Below the pieces are notes generated by a model. That model worked only from the letters and a program-made list of their open reading frames with translations. It did not search any database and was not told the DNA's origin. A stretch of 64,000 bases of DNA, from NCBI RefSeq assembly GCF_002068095.1, contig NZ_LWIG01000013.1:52373-116372 (forward strand), in the 5' to 3' direction. Both the position numbers and the translations under genes were made by a program. Source of the DNA: Bradyrhizobium sacchari. Lineage in GTDB: Bacteria > Pseudomonadota > Alphaproteobacteria > Rhizobiales > Xanthobacteraceae. Below, one piece after another: positions 27,500 to 35,377 of this stretch (its first letter is position 1; the number at the start of each line of letters is the position of its first letter).

Positions 27500-27787
27500 A
27501 TGGCCACGCCGAACACGCCGCTGTGGGAAGTCTTCATTCGCAGCCGCAACGGGCTCGCGCACAAGCACGTGGGATCGCTGCATGCGAGCGACGCGACCAT
27601 GGCCCTGCAGGCCGCGCGCGACATCTACACCCGGCGTGGCGAGGGCCTGTCGATCTGGGTGGTGCCGTCCACTGCGATCACCGCGAGCGATCCCGCCGAG
27701 AAGGGCATGATGTTCGAGCCGGCGGAGTCGAAGATCTACCGGCATCCAACGTTTTATGAGGTGCCGGACGAAGTGGGGCACATGTGA
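27500..27787 (+). CDS. paaB: Phenylacetyl-CoA 1,2-epoxidase subunit PaaB
   Basis: Small subunit of 95 residues starting MATPNTPLWEVFIRSRNGLA, the typical PaaB N-terminus (W-E-V-F-x-R-x-x-x-G-L-x-H-x-H-V-G-S-x-H). Also ALQAARDIYTRRGEG and the C-terminal FEPAESKIYRHPTFY. It lies 10 bp after paaA and its stop shares one base with the paaC start. PaaB is needed for assembly of the epoxidase complex; the protein has no catalytic residues of its own. Confidence 0.95.
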   Translation: MATPNTPLWEVFIRSRNGLAHKHVGSLHASDATMALQAARDIYTRRGEGLSIWVVPSTAITASDPAEKGMMFEPAESKIYRHPTFYEVPDEVGHM

Positions 27788-28563
27788 TGTCGGTCGCCAA
27801 CATCCGGGTCGCCGAAACGCCGCTGGTGCTCTACGCGCTGCGCCGCGCCGACGACGCGTTGATCCTCGGTCACAGGTTGTCGGAATGGTGCGGGCACGCG
27901 CCGATGCTGGAAGAGGATATGGCGCTCTCCAACATCGCGCTCGACCTCATCGGCCAGGCGCGCGAGCTCTATACTTATGCCGCCAAGGCTGAAGGCATGG
28001 AGAACGACGAGGACAAGCTCGCTTACCTGCGCGACGTGCGGCAGTACCGCAATCTCCTGCTGGTCGAGCAGCCCAACGGCGACTTCGCCCAGACGCTGGT
28101 ACGCCAGTTCCTCTATTCCTCCTTTGCCGATCTCTACTGGCGCGCGATGATGGCTTCGCGCGATACGACTCTGGCGGCGATTGCGGCCAAGTCCGAGAAG
28201 GAGAGCGCCTATCATCTTCGCCATGCCTCGGAATGGATCATCCGGCTTGGCGACGGCACCGACGAGAGCCACGCCCGCGCGCAAGGAGCGATCGACCATC
28301 TCTGGGCCTTTACCGGCGAGATGTTTGCCGTCGACGACGGCGAGCGCGCCCTGATCCATGCCGGCATTGCCATCGACCCCGCCACCTTGCGCGGCCGCTG
28401 GCTGACGACGCTCTCGGACATCACCCGTGAAGCAACGCTCACGCTGCCGCAGAACGACTGGATGCAGCAGGGCGGCCGCTCCGGTCGCCACAGCGAGCAT
28501 CTCGGCCATCTGCTGTCGGAGCTGCAATCGATGCAGCGAACCTTTCCGGGGCTGACATGGTGA
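27787..28563 (+). CDS. paaC: Phenylacetyl-CoA 1,2-epoxidase subunit PaaC
   Basis: Structural ferritin-like subunit of 258 residues forming the heterodimer core with PaaA. Blocks: LYALRRADDALILGHRLSEW, LEEDMALSNIALDLIGQARE, AYLRDVRQYRNLLLVEQPNG and the C-terminal GRSGRHSEHLGHLLSELQSM, all PaaC signatures. ATG 27787 is used; a GTG directly before it is also in frame. Its 3' end overlaps paaD by 7 bp. Confidence 0.95.
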   Translation: MSVANIRVAETPLVLYALRRADDALILGHRLSEWCGHAPMLEEDMALSNIALDLIGQARELYTYAAKAEGMENDEDKLAYLRDVRQYRNLLLVEQPNGDFAQTLVRQFLYSSFADLYWRAMMASRDTTLAAIAAKSEKESAYHLRHASEWIIRLGDGTDESHARAQGAIDHLWAFTGEMFAVDDGERALIHAGIAIDPATLRGRWLTTLSDITREATLTLPQNDWMQQGGRSGRHSEHLGHLLSELQSMQRTFPGLTW

Positions 28564-29060
28564 CGGCGGTCGATGACAACGCCGCGCTGCGCCAGCGCGC
28601 CTGGGAGGCCGCCGCGAGCGTGGTCGATCCGGAAATCCCGGTGTTGAGCATTGCCGATCTCGGTGTGCTCCGTGACGTCATTCTCGACGGCGATCATGTC
28701 GAGGTCGCGATCACGCCGACCTATTCGGGCTGCCCGGCCATGAACATGATTGCGCTCGAAATTGAGGTCGCGCTGGAGCGCGCCGGTTTTCGTCATCCCA
28801 GGGTGCGAACCGTGCTGTCGCCGGCCTGGACCACCGACTGGATGAGCCAGGAGGGTCGTGAGAAGCTGCGCGCCTACGGCATCGCGCCGCCACAAGCCTC
28901 GCGCTCGCGCCGTGCGCTGTTCGGTGAGCAGGTGGTCGCGTGCCCGCAATGCGGCTCTGACAAGACCGAGCTGCTGTCCGAATTCGGCTCGACCTCCTGT
29001 AAGGCGCTGTGGCGCTGCCAGACCTGCCGCGAACCTTTTGATTATTTCAAGTGTCATTGA
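28557..29060 (+). CDS. paaD: PaaD, Fe-S maturation-like protein of the phenylacetyl-CoA epoxidase
   Basis: Protein of 167 residues. N-terminal MIP18/DUF59 domain with VVDPEIPVLSIADLGVLRDV and ITPTYSGCPAMNMIA (conserved Cys), and a C-terminal zinc-ribbon-like pair CPQCGS and CQTCRE. PaaD is required for activity of the epoxidase, probably for cluster insertion. The start overlaps paaC. The paaD-paaE junction is unusually long (135 bp) because an intergenic palindrome is inserted. Confidence 0.94.
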   Translation: MVTAVDDNAALRQRAWEAAASVVDPEIPVLSIADLGVLRDVILDGDHVEVAITPTYSGCPAMNMIALEIEVALERAGFRHPRVRTVLSPAWTTDWMSQEGREKLRAYGIAPPQASRSRRALFGEQVVACPQCGSDKTELLSEFGSTSCKALWRCQTCREPFDYFKCH

Positions 29061-29082
29061 GAGGCGCACGATGCCAACTCCA

Positions 29083-29170
29083 TCGTCATTGCGAGCGCAG
29101 CGAAGCAATCCAGACTATCTCCGCAGAGACAGTCTGGATTGCTTCCTCGCAAGGGCTCCTCGCAATGACG
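29083..29170. repeat. Palindromic repeat, family A copy 3, inside the paa operon
   Basis: TCGTCATTGCGAGCGCAGCG at the left, CTCGCAATGACG at the right, with GAAGCAATCCAGACT and AGTCTGGATTGCTTC forming a perfect internal 15-bp inverted repeat. It lies between paaD and paaE, so it would be transcribed in the polycistronic mRNA. Confidence 0.88.
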
Positions 29171-29195
29171 GCGGTGAGACCAATGTAGAGTGCCC

Positions 29196-30281
29196 ATGAT
29201 GTCCGCAGCCGCACCGCGCTTCCACCGCCTGGCCGTCAGCGACCTCCGTAGGGAGGCGTCCGATGCTATCTCGATGACCTTTGCCATTCCCGGCGAACTC
29301 GCTGGCGACTACGCCTTCACGCCCGGCCAGTATCTGACGCTGCGCACGATGCTGGACGGCGAGGAGGTGCGCCGCTCCTACTCCATCTGCTCCGGCCCCG
29401 ATGATGGCGAGATCCGCATCGCCGTGAAGAGGGTTGATGGCGGCGCGTTTTCGAGCTGGGCAGCCGAAGATCTCAAATGCGGCGACGAGTTGGACGTGAT
29501 GACGCCGACAGGCCGCTTCGGTGTGGTGCCGCCGGCGGATGGCGCGCGCATCCATGTCGGCTTCGCCGCGGGCTCCGGCATCACGCCGATCCTGTCGATC
29601 GTGAAGGGCGTGCTGGCGCGTGAGCCGGACAGTCGCTTCTTCCTGTTCTACGGCAACCGCACCACCGACAACATCATGTTCCTCGAAGCGCTAGAGGAGC
29701 TGAAGGATCGCTTCATCGATCGCCTCTCGATCTTCCACGTCATCTCCGGCGAGGAGCAGGACATCCCGATCCTGCATGGCCGGCTCGACGGCGAGAAGGT
29801 GAGGGTGCTGCTGCGCTCGCTGGTGCCGGCGGAAAGCGTCGATCATGTCTTCGTCTGCGGTCCCCTTGGCATGAGCGAGGAGATCGGGGCGACCTGCCGC
29901 GCCCTCGGCATCGCGGACGAGCGGATTCACGTCGAGCGCTTCGTCTCCGAATTCGGTGGCAAGCCGCGGCCGAAGAAGGTCGTCGCGCCCGACGCGCCGC
30001 CCAGGGCGATCGCCTCGTTGATCATCGACGGCAAGCGCCGCGATGTGCCGGTTGCGGAGGACGAGGCCATCCTCGATGCCGCGCTGCGCGCCGGGGTCGA
30101 TCTGCCGTTCGCCTGCAAGGGCGGCATGTGCTCGACCTGTCGCGCCAAGCTGGTCGAGGGAGAAGCGCCGATGGACATCAACTATTCGCTGGAACCGTGG
30201 GAGCTCAAGGCCGGTTTTGTTCTCACCTGTCAGGCCAAGCCGTCCACGGAGCGCGTCGTCGTCGATTACGACCATGTTTGA
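29196..30281 (+). CDS. paaE: Phenylacetyl-CoA 1,2-epoxidase reductase PaaE
   Basis: Electron-transfer subunit of 361 residues. FAD domain with RRSYSICSGP, NAD(P)H domain with GFAAGSGITPILSIVKGVL and HVFVCGPLGM, then a C-terminal plant-type 2Fe-2S ferredoxin domain with the cluster cysteines in CKGGMCSTCRAKL and a last Cys in VLTCQAKP. It passes electrons from NADPH to the PaaA di-iron centre. ATG 29196 or 29199 are equivalent; ribosome site is weak. Separated from paaD by a palindrome, the only break in the operon. Confidence 0.95.
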   Translation: MMSAAAPRFHRLAVSDLRREASDAISMTFAIPGELAGDYAFTPGQYLTLRTMLDGEEVRRSYSICSGPDDGEIRIAVKRVDGGAFSSWAAEDLKCGDELDVMTPTGRFGVVPPADGARIHVGFAAGSGITPILSIVKGVLAREPDSRFFLFYGNRTTDNIMFLEALEELKDRFIDRLSIFHVISGEEQDIPILHGRLDGEKVRVLLRSLVPAESVDHVFVCGPLGMSEEIGATCRALGIADERIHVERFVSEFGGKPRPKKVVAPDAPPRAIASLIIDGKRRDVPVAEDEAILDAALRAGVDLPFACKGGMCSTCRAKLVEGEAPMDINYSLEPWELKAGFVLTCQAKPSTERVVVDYDHV

Positions 30282-30332
30282 CAGTGCTGTCCAACCAGCA
30301 GAACATTGCGTGTAAACAGCCGGGAGAAGCGC

Positions 30333-30782
30333 GTGAACGTCAAAGCCGCCCTGTCGCCTGAGGATATCGCCCGCGCCTGCGGAGAGGCAATGTGGGCCGA
30401 GGACGATGCCTCCAAAGGTCTCGGCATGGAGATCGTCGATATCGGCCCGGGCTTTGCGACGCTTGCCATGACGGTGCGGCCGGACATGGTCAACGGCCAG
30501 CGCATCGCCCATGGCGGCTTCATCTTCACTCTCGCCGATTCGGCCTTCGCCTTTGCCTGCAACTCGCACAACGAGCGCGTGGTCGCCGCGCAGGGGCAGA
30601 TCACCTTCATCAAGCCGGGCAAGCTCGGTGACCGCCTCGTTGCGAAGGCGCGGGAGATCACCCGCGGCGGCCGGTCCGGGATCTACGACGTGCGCGTGAC
30701 CGCGGGCGACACCGTCATCGCGGAATTCCGCGGACATTCGCGCGTCATTCCTGGCACCTGGCTGCCGACGCAAGATCAATAA
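30333..30782 (+). CDS. paaI: Hydroxyphenylacetyl-CoA thioesterase PaaI
   Basis: Hotdog-fold thioesterase of 149 residues that hydrolyses stalled phenylacetate-pathway CoA esters. The family block NGQRIAHGGFIFTLADSAFA holds the conserved Asn, His and Asp region. A GTG start at 30333 is chosen because GGGAGA lies 7 bases upstream and the N-terminus then begins NVKAALSPEDIARAC, matching PaaI; a TTG further up is less likely. Directly between paaE and paaK in the same direction. Confidence 0.92.
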   Translation: MNVKAALSPEDIARACGEAMWAEDDASKGLGMEIVDIGPGFATLAMTVRPDMVNGQRIAHGGFIFTLADSAFAFACNSHNERVVAAQGQITFIKPGKLGDRLVAKAREITRGGRSGIYDVRVTAGDTVIAEFRGHSRVIPGTWLPTQDQ

Positions 30783-30824
30783 GACCAAACAAGAAAAGAA
30801 ACGAACCAATGTGGGGAAACGAGC

Positions 30825-32156
30825 ATGGCTCTGACGAGGCGCAAGGAAGGCGGCAGCACCTATAGTGCCGAGATGGACGCGCATGAGCGAGCCTCGCGCG
30901 ACGAGATCATGGCGCTGCAGAAGCAGCGGCTGGCCTGGTCGCTGAAGCACGCCTACGACAACGTCGCGCATTATCGGAAGGTCTTCGACAGGGCTGGCGT
31001 GCACCCGTCGGACTTTCGCGAGCTCTCCGATCTTGCAAAATTTCCGTTCACGGTGAAGACAGACCTGCGCGACAACTATCCCTTCAACATGTTCGCCGTG
31101 CCGCGCGAAAGGCTGGTGCGCGTTCATGCCTCCTCCGGCACGACCGGCAAACCGATCGTGGTCGGCTACACCCAACGCGACATCGACACCTGGTCCGAGG
31201 TGATGGCGCGCTCGATCCGCGCAGCCGGCGGCCGCACCGGCATGATCATCCACAATGCCTATGGTTATGGCCTCTTCACCGGTGGCTTAGGGGTGCACTA
31301 CGGCGCCGAAAAGCTGGGCTGCACCGTGGTGCCGATCTCCGGCGGCATGACCGAGCGGCAGGTGCAGCTCATCAACGATTTCCGGCCTGACATCATCACG
31401 GTGACGCCAAGCTACATGCTGGCGATCCTCGACGAGTTCAAGCGCCAGAAGCTCGATCCGCGCCAATGCTCGCTCAAGGTCGGCATCTTTGGCGCCGAGC
31501 CCTGGACCAATGCGATGCGCGCCGAGATCGAGGATGCCTTCGACATGGATGCAACCGACATCTACGGCCTCTCGGAGGTGATCGGCCCGGGCGTCGCGCA
31601 GGAATGCATCGAGACCAAGGACGGCCTGCATGTCTGGGAGGACCATTTCTACCCCGAAGTGATCGACCCGGAGACCGGCGCGGTGCTGCCGGACGGCGAG
31701 AAGGGCGAGCTGGTCTTCACCTCGCTCACCAAGGAAGCTTTTCCGGTGATCCGCTATCGCACCCGCGACCTGACGCGGCTCTTGCCGGGAACGGCGCGGC
31801 CGGGCATGCGGCGCATGGACAAGGTGACGGGCCGCTCGGACGACATGATCATCCTGCGCGGGGTCAATCTGTTCCCGACCCAGATCGAGGAGGTGCTGCT
31901 CGCGACCGACTGGTGCGGCGGCCACTTCATCCTCGAGCTGACCCGCGAAGGCCGCATGGACGAGCTGACCATCATCGCCGAGGCGCGGCCCGAGAGCTGG
32001 GACGGAAGGGGCCTCGTCGACCATGCCGACCGGATCTCGACCCACATCAAGAACACGATCGGCGTCAGTTCGAGGGTTCAGGTGGTCGCCCCCGCCACAC
32101 TGGAGCGTTCGCTCGGCAAGGCGAAACGGCTCTACGACAAGCGGCCCAAGGACTGA
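30825..32156 (+). CDS. paaK: Phenylacetate-CoA ligase
   Basis: Adenylate-forming enzyme of 443 residues that activates phenylacetate with ATP and CoA, the first pathway step. P-loop SSGTTGKP at 103-110, YGLSEVIGPGVAQECIE (adenine-binding and catalytic Glu region), YRTRDLTRLLPGTA and the C-terminal RVQVVAPATLERSLGKAKRL with the late catalytic Lys. Last gene of the paa set, followed by a strong terminator. Confidence 0.96.
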   Translation: MALTRRKEGGSTYSAEMDAHERASRDEIMALQKQRLAWSLKHAYDNVAHYRKVFDRAGVHPSDFRELSDLAKFPFTVKTDLRDNYPFNMFAVPRERLVRVHASSGTTGKPIVVGYTQRDIDTWSEVMARSIRAAGGRTGMIIHNAYGYGLFTGGLGVHYGAEKLGCTVVPISGGMTERQVQLINDFRPDIITVTPSYMLAILDEFKRQKLDPRQCSLKVGIFGAEPWTNAMRAEIEDAFDMDATDIYGLSEVIGPGVAQECIETKDGLHVWEDHFYPEVIDPETGAVLPDGEKGELVFTSLTKEAFPVIRYRTRDLTRLLPGTARPGMRRMDKVTGRSDDMIILRGVNLFPTQIEEVLLATDWCGGHFILELTREGRMDELTIIAEARPESWDGRGLVDHADRISTHIKNTIGVSSRVQVVAPATLERSLGKAKRLYDKRPKD

Positions 32157-32188
32157 CTGACGGATTGACTCGACCGCCCCCAAAGGCG

Positions 32189-32218
32189 AAAAGGCCCGCG
32201 AGAACTCGCGGGCCTTTT
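32189..32218 (+). terminator. Rho-independent terminator after paaK
   Basis: Stem GGCCCGCGA (32193-32201), loop GAAC, stem TCGCGGGCC (32206-32214), then TTTT, with AAAA on the other side. Symmetric A/T flanks mean it could work in both directions. It ends one base before the next gene's ATG. Confidence 0.9.
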
Positions 32219-32219
32219 C

Positions 32220-33224
32220 ATGTCGCCAGCCGATGCCAATACGGTCGAAGCGCGCTGTGTGCGCCTCAACGCCAAAGCCGAGAACGCTGCTGCTCTCGCA
32301 CCTGGCGTCGAGCGCCAGACGCTCACGCGGGGGCCTAACGATCTCCTCATCGAGGTGAAGGCCGCAGCGGTCAATCCATCCGACGTCAAGGCGGCGACCG
32401 GGCTGATGCCCTATGCCGTGTTCCCCCGAACCCCCGGCCGCGACTACGCCGGCGTGGTGGTTGACGGGCCCGCGGGCGCAATGGGGCGCGAGGTGTTCGG
32501 CTCCTCCGGCGACCTCGGCATCCGCCGCGACGGCACCCACGCAACTCATCTCGTCGTCGAGGCCGATGCGGTGGTGGAAAAGCCCAAGACGGTGTCCTGG
32601 GAGGAGGCCGCCGGCATCGGCGTGCCCTTTGTCACCGCGATGGAAGGCTTTCGCCGGGCCGGCGTACCGAAGAGCGGCGAGACCGTTCTGGTGTTCGGCG
32701 TCAACGGCAAGGTCGGGCAGGCCGCGGTGCAGATCGCGACCTGGCGGGGCGCGCGCGTCATCGGAGTGGTGCGCAAGGCGGAGGCCTATGAAGGTCACGC
32801 CAACGCGCCGATCGAGGTGATCGATGCCTCCGCCACCGACGTCGCCACGCGCGTGCGCGAATTGACCGGCGGCAAGGGCGCCGACATCGTCTTCAACACG
32901 GTCGGCGATCCCTATTTCCAGGCCGCGCACAAGTCGCTTGCCCTGCGCGGCCGCCAGATCCTGATCGCCGCGATCGACCGCATCGTGCAGTTCAATATCC
33001 TCGAATTCTACCGGGGGCAGCATACTTATGTCGGCATCGACACGCTCGGCCTGTCCTCGGCCGCGACGGGCGCGGTGCTGCGCGACCTCGGGCCCGGCTT
33101 TGCAAGCGGTCATCTGAAGCCGTTTCCGATCAGGGCGAACGCGATCTATCCGCTGGAGCGCGCGAAGGAGGCGTATGTAGCGGTCGCCGGCTCGTCGCGC
33201 GATAGGGTAATCCTGCGGCCATGA
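32220..33224 (+). CDS. Quinone oxidoreductase-like (MDR superfamily) protein
   Basis: Protein of 334 residues of the zinc-free medium-chain dehydrogenase/reductase type. N-terminal GroES-like domain with VKAAAVNPSDVKAATGLMPY, PGRDYAGVVVDGP, then a Rossmann domain with VLVFGVNGKVGQAAVQIA in place of the usual GAAGGVG motif. No zinc-ligand cysteines are seen, which supports a quinone or enal reductase role. The ATG follows the paaK terminator by one base, leaving no room for a ribosome site outside the hairpin, so a later start or an unusual leader is possible. Confidence 0.82.
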   Translation: MSPADANTVEARCVRLNAKAENAAALAPGVERQTLTRGPNDLLIEVKAAAVNPSDVKAATGLMPYAVFPRTPGRDYAGVVVDGPAGAMGREVFGSSGDLGIRRDGTHATHLVVEADAVVEKPKTVSWEEAAGIGVPFVTAMEGFRRAGVPKSGETVLVFGVNGKVGQAAVQIATWRGARVIGVVRKAEAYEGHANAPIEVIDASATDVATRVRELTGGKGADIVFNTVGDPYFQAAHKSLALRGRQILIAAIDRIVQFNILEFYRGQHTYVGIDTLGLSSAATGAVLRDLGPGFASGHLKPFPIRANAIYPLERAKEAYVAVAGSSRDRVILRP

Positions 33225-33228
33225 AGCT

Positions 33229-33309
33229 CGTCATTGCGAGCGCAGCGAAGCAATCCAGAACTGTATCCTCGGCGGCAGTCTGGATTGCTTCGCTGCGCTC
33301 GCAATGACG
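33229..33309. repeat. Palindromic intergenic repeat, family A copy 4
   Basis: CGTCATTGCGAGCGCAGCGA at the left is the exact complement of TCGCTGCGCTCGCAATGACG at the right, giving a perfect 20-bp outer arm; AGCAATCCAGA and TCTGGATTGC continue it inside. The best-preserved copy in the window. Confidence 0.92.
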
Positions 33310-33338
33310 GAGTATGGCGAGAGGTCTGAGAACAACTG

Positions 33339-34394
33339 ATGGAATCCACCCAGCTCGTCATCCTCGCCGGTCTCGTCATCGGGCTCATTTACGGCACCGT
33401 GGGCCTGCTCAGCGGCTTCTGCCTGATGAGCAGCATGCGCGGCTTTCTGGCGGAGGGCGACGGGAGGCTGGTGCGGACCTATGCGCTGGCGATTGCGGTC
33501 GCGATTGCCGCGAGCCAGTTCCTCGCCGGTAGCGGCATGGTCGATCTCGGCAAGTCGATCTACCTACAAGCAACCTTTTCGGTGCCGGTGCTGTTTCTCG
33601 GCGGCCTGCTGTTCGGCTACGGCATGGTGCTGTCGAACGGCTGCGGCTCACGCGCGCTGGTGCTGCTCGGGCGCGGCAATCTCCGTTCGTTCGTCGTCGT
33701 GATCGTGCTGGCCATCGCGGCGCAGATGACGCTCAAGGGCCTGATTGCACCGGCGCGCATTGCGCTGGTCCAGGCGTCGCAAACCACCGTTGGCACGAAT
33801 TCGCTGCCGACCGTGCTGGCGACGCTCGGACTGACGGAAGTGCTTTCGCGCGCGCTCGCAGCTGCGGCGATCATCGTCGCGCTGATCCTGTTCGCTTTCG
33901 CGCATCCTGCGTTCCGCCGCTCGCCCGGCCAGATCGCAGCGGGCATCATCGTCGGCCTCCTCGTCGCCGGCGGCTGGTACGTCACCGGCTATCTCGGCGC
34001 CGACGATTTCAACCCCGTTCCGGTGACCTCGCTCACCTTCGTCGCGCCGATCGCGGACGCCCTGCAATACGCCATGCTCTCGACCGGCCTGACGCTGAAT
34101 TTCGGCGTCGCGACGGTTGCCGGCGTCTTTGCCGGCAGTATGGTGACGGCACTTGCTACGGGTCGCTTCAAGCTCGAAGGTTATTCCTCGCCGCGCCACA
34201 TGCTGCGCTCGGGCGCAGGCGCTGCGCTGATGGGGATGGGCGGCGTGATGGCGTTCGGCTGCTCGATCGGGCAGGGGCTCACGGGCGTGTCGACCCTCGC
34301 ATTGGGCTCGCTCATTGCAGTCGCCGGCATCCTGCTCGGTACGGCGGCCGGTCTACGCGGCGTTTTGCGGGTTCAGCCGCTCGCCGTCGCCTGA
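33339..34394 (+). CDS. YeeE/YedE family membrane transporter
   Basis: Polytopic inner-membrane protein of 351 residues with around nine to ten hydrophobic segments. The two pseudo-repeats carry the family motifs SNGCGSRALVLLGRGNLRS and FGCSIGQGLTGVSTL, with the conserved cysteines that in the TsuA thiosulfate transporter line the path. Probable substrate is thiosulfate or another sulfur compound. The 3' end overlaps the convergent DMT transporter by 22 bp. The sulfite-oxidase-like gene and OsmC fusion are a few kb away, a loose sulfur theme only. Confidence 0.88.
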   Translation: MESTQLVILAGLVIGLIYGTVGLLSGFCLMSSMRGFLAEGDGRLVRTYALAIAVAIAASQFLAGSGMVDLGKSIYLQATFSVPVLFLGGLLFGYGMVLSNGCGSRALVLLGRGNLRSFVVVIVLAIAAQMTLKGLIAPARIALVQASQTTVGTNSLPTVLATLGLTEVLSRALAAAAIIVALILFAFAHPAFRRSPGQIAAGIIVGLLVAGGWYVTGYLGADDFNPVPVTSLTFVAPIADALQYAMLSTGLTLNFGVATVAGVFAGSMVTALATGRFKLEGYSSPRHMLRSGAGAALMGMGGVMAFGCSIGQGLTGVSTLALGSLIAVAGILLGTAAGLRGVLRVQPLAVA

Positions 34395-35287
34395 CCTCGT
34401 AGCAGCCGGTCGCCGAGCGTCGCAAGGCCGATGCCGGTGACGATCAGCCCTGCCGCGACAGCGAGGCTGACATCGATGGGCTCGCCGAGCAGGATCGCGG
34501 CGCTGGCGATGCCGACGAGCGGCGTTCCCGTGGTGCCCAGTGCCGTCGTCAGGGCCGAGATGCTCTTGTTGACCATCGACATCGCCCAATAGGCCAATGC
34601 AGTCCCGATCAGACCGGAATACAGGAACAGCAACACGAGCCTCCACGACCATTCCGCATGCGGTAGGCCGTCGGTGACCGCCGCCGACCCTGTCAGCACG
34701 ATCGTCGCGACGAGGACCTGCCAGATCAGAAGCTGGAGCGGCGAGGCGATCCAGCGATGCGCGCGGATATAGATGATGTTGGCGGCCCATGAGATCGCGG
34801 CCAGGATGACCATGCCCGCGCCGAGCATGACGTTCGCATTGGTCCAGTCGATGGACGTCGGATTCAGGATCACGGCGAGGCCGATCAATCCGAGCAGCGC
34901 GCCGGCGAGCTTTGGCGCGGTCAGCGTATCCTTCCCCAGCAGCGGCGCGGCGATGGCGACCCAGAGCGGCGTGGTGTAGCCGAGCACGATAGCCTTGCTC
35001 GCGGGCAGGAAGCGCACACCGGCCGCGACCAGGACCGAGAATATCGTCATGTGCAGCAGCGCCACGCTCAAGACCACGGGAATGTCGCGCCGATCCGGGA
35101 TCACCAGATTCTTGCTCAGTCCGAGGATCACGAATAATCCGGCCAGCGCGATCCAGCTCCGGATCGCCGAAGTCCACAATGGGGGAAGGAACTGGACGAG
35201 CTGCTTCGTCACCGACCAGTTCACGCCCCAGGCCAGCACGACGATGAGGAAAAGGCCGATGGCCGCGCGCGGGGACAGGGAGTTCAT
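34373..35287 (-). CDS. DMT superfamily (EamA) transporter
   Basis: Inner-membrane protein of 304 residues with ten predicted helices in two EamA repeats. Seen: VLAWGVNWSVTKQLVQFLPP at the N-terminus, LGYTTPLWVAIAAPLLGKD and TTALGTTGTPLVGIASAAIL, hallmarks of drug/metabolite exporters. Probably exports an amino acid or related metabolite. It is divergent from a MocR regulator with three GTGCCAG half-sites between the two genes, so it is likely that regulator's target. Confidence 0.88.
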   Translation of the reverse strand: MNSLSPRAAIGLFLIVVLAWGVNWSVTKQLVQFLPPLWTSAIRSWIALAGLFVILGLSKNLVIPDRRDIPVVLSVALLHMTIFSVLVAAGVRFLPASKAIVLGYTTPLWVAIAAPLLGKDTLTAPKLAGALLGLIGLAVILNPTSIDWTNANVMLGAGMVILAAISWAANIIYIRAHRWIASPLQLLIWQVLVATIVLTGSAAVTDGLPHAEWSWRLVLLFLYSGLIGTALAYWAMSMVNKSISALTTALGTTGTPLVGIASAAILLGEPIDVSLAVAAGLIVTGIGLATLGDRLLRGQATASG

Positions 35288-35332
35288 CTCGATGGTCCTT
35301 GAAGCAGTCCAGCCCGGCGGATAGCATCTCGG

Positions 35333-35377
35333 CTGGCACCGGAAAAAGTGCCAGATTGGAGAAGAACAAGGTGCCAG
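35333..35377. promoter_or_regulatory. Candidate MocR operator: three CTGGCAC/GTGCCAG half-sites
   Basis: CTGGCAC at 35333-35339, GTGCCAG at 35348-35354 and GTGCCAG at 35371-35377. The first two form an inverted repeat with 8 bp between; the last two form a direct repeat 23 bp apart. MocR/PdxR regulators typically bind direct repeats with such spacing. The third half-site overlaps the chosen GTG start of the regulator. Confidence 0.6.

Noticed and set aside
32220..32400. Frameshifted or fused start of the oxidoreductase
   Set aside because: The frame is continuous from 32220 and matches the MDR N-terminus; only the absent ribosome site is odd.
31287..33113. 608-codon minus-strand frame opposite paaK and the quinone oxidoreductase
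   Set aside because: Shadow of two real genes; would cross the paaK terminator.
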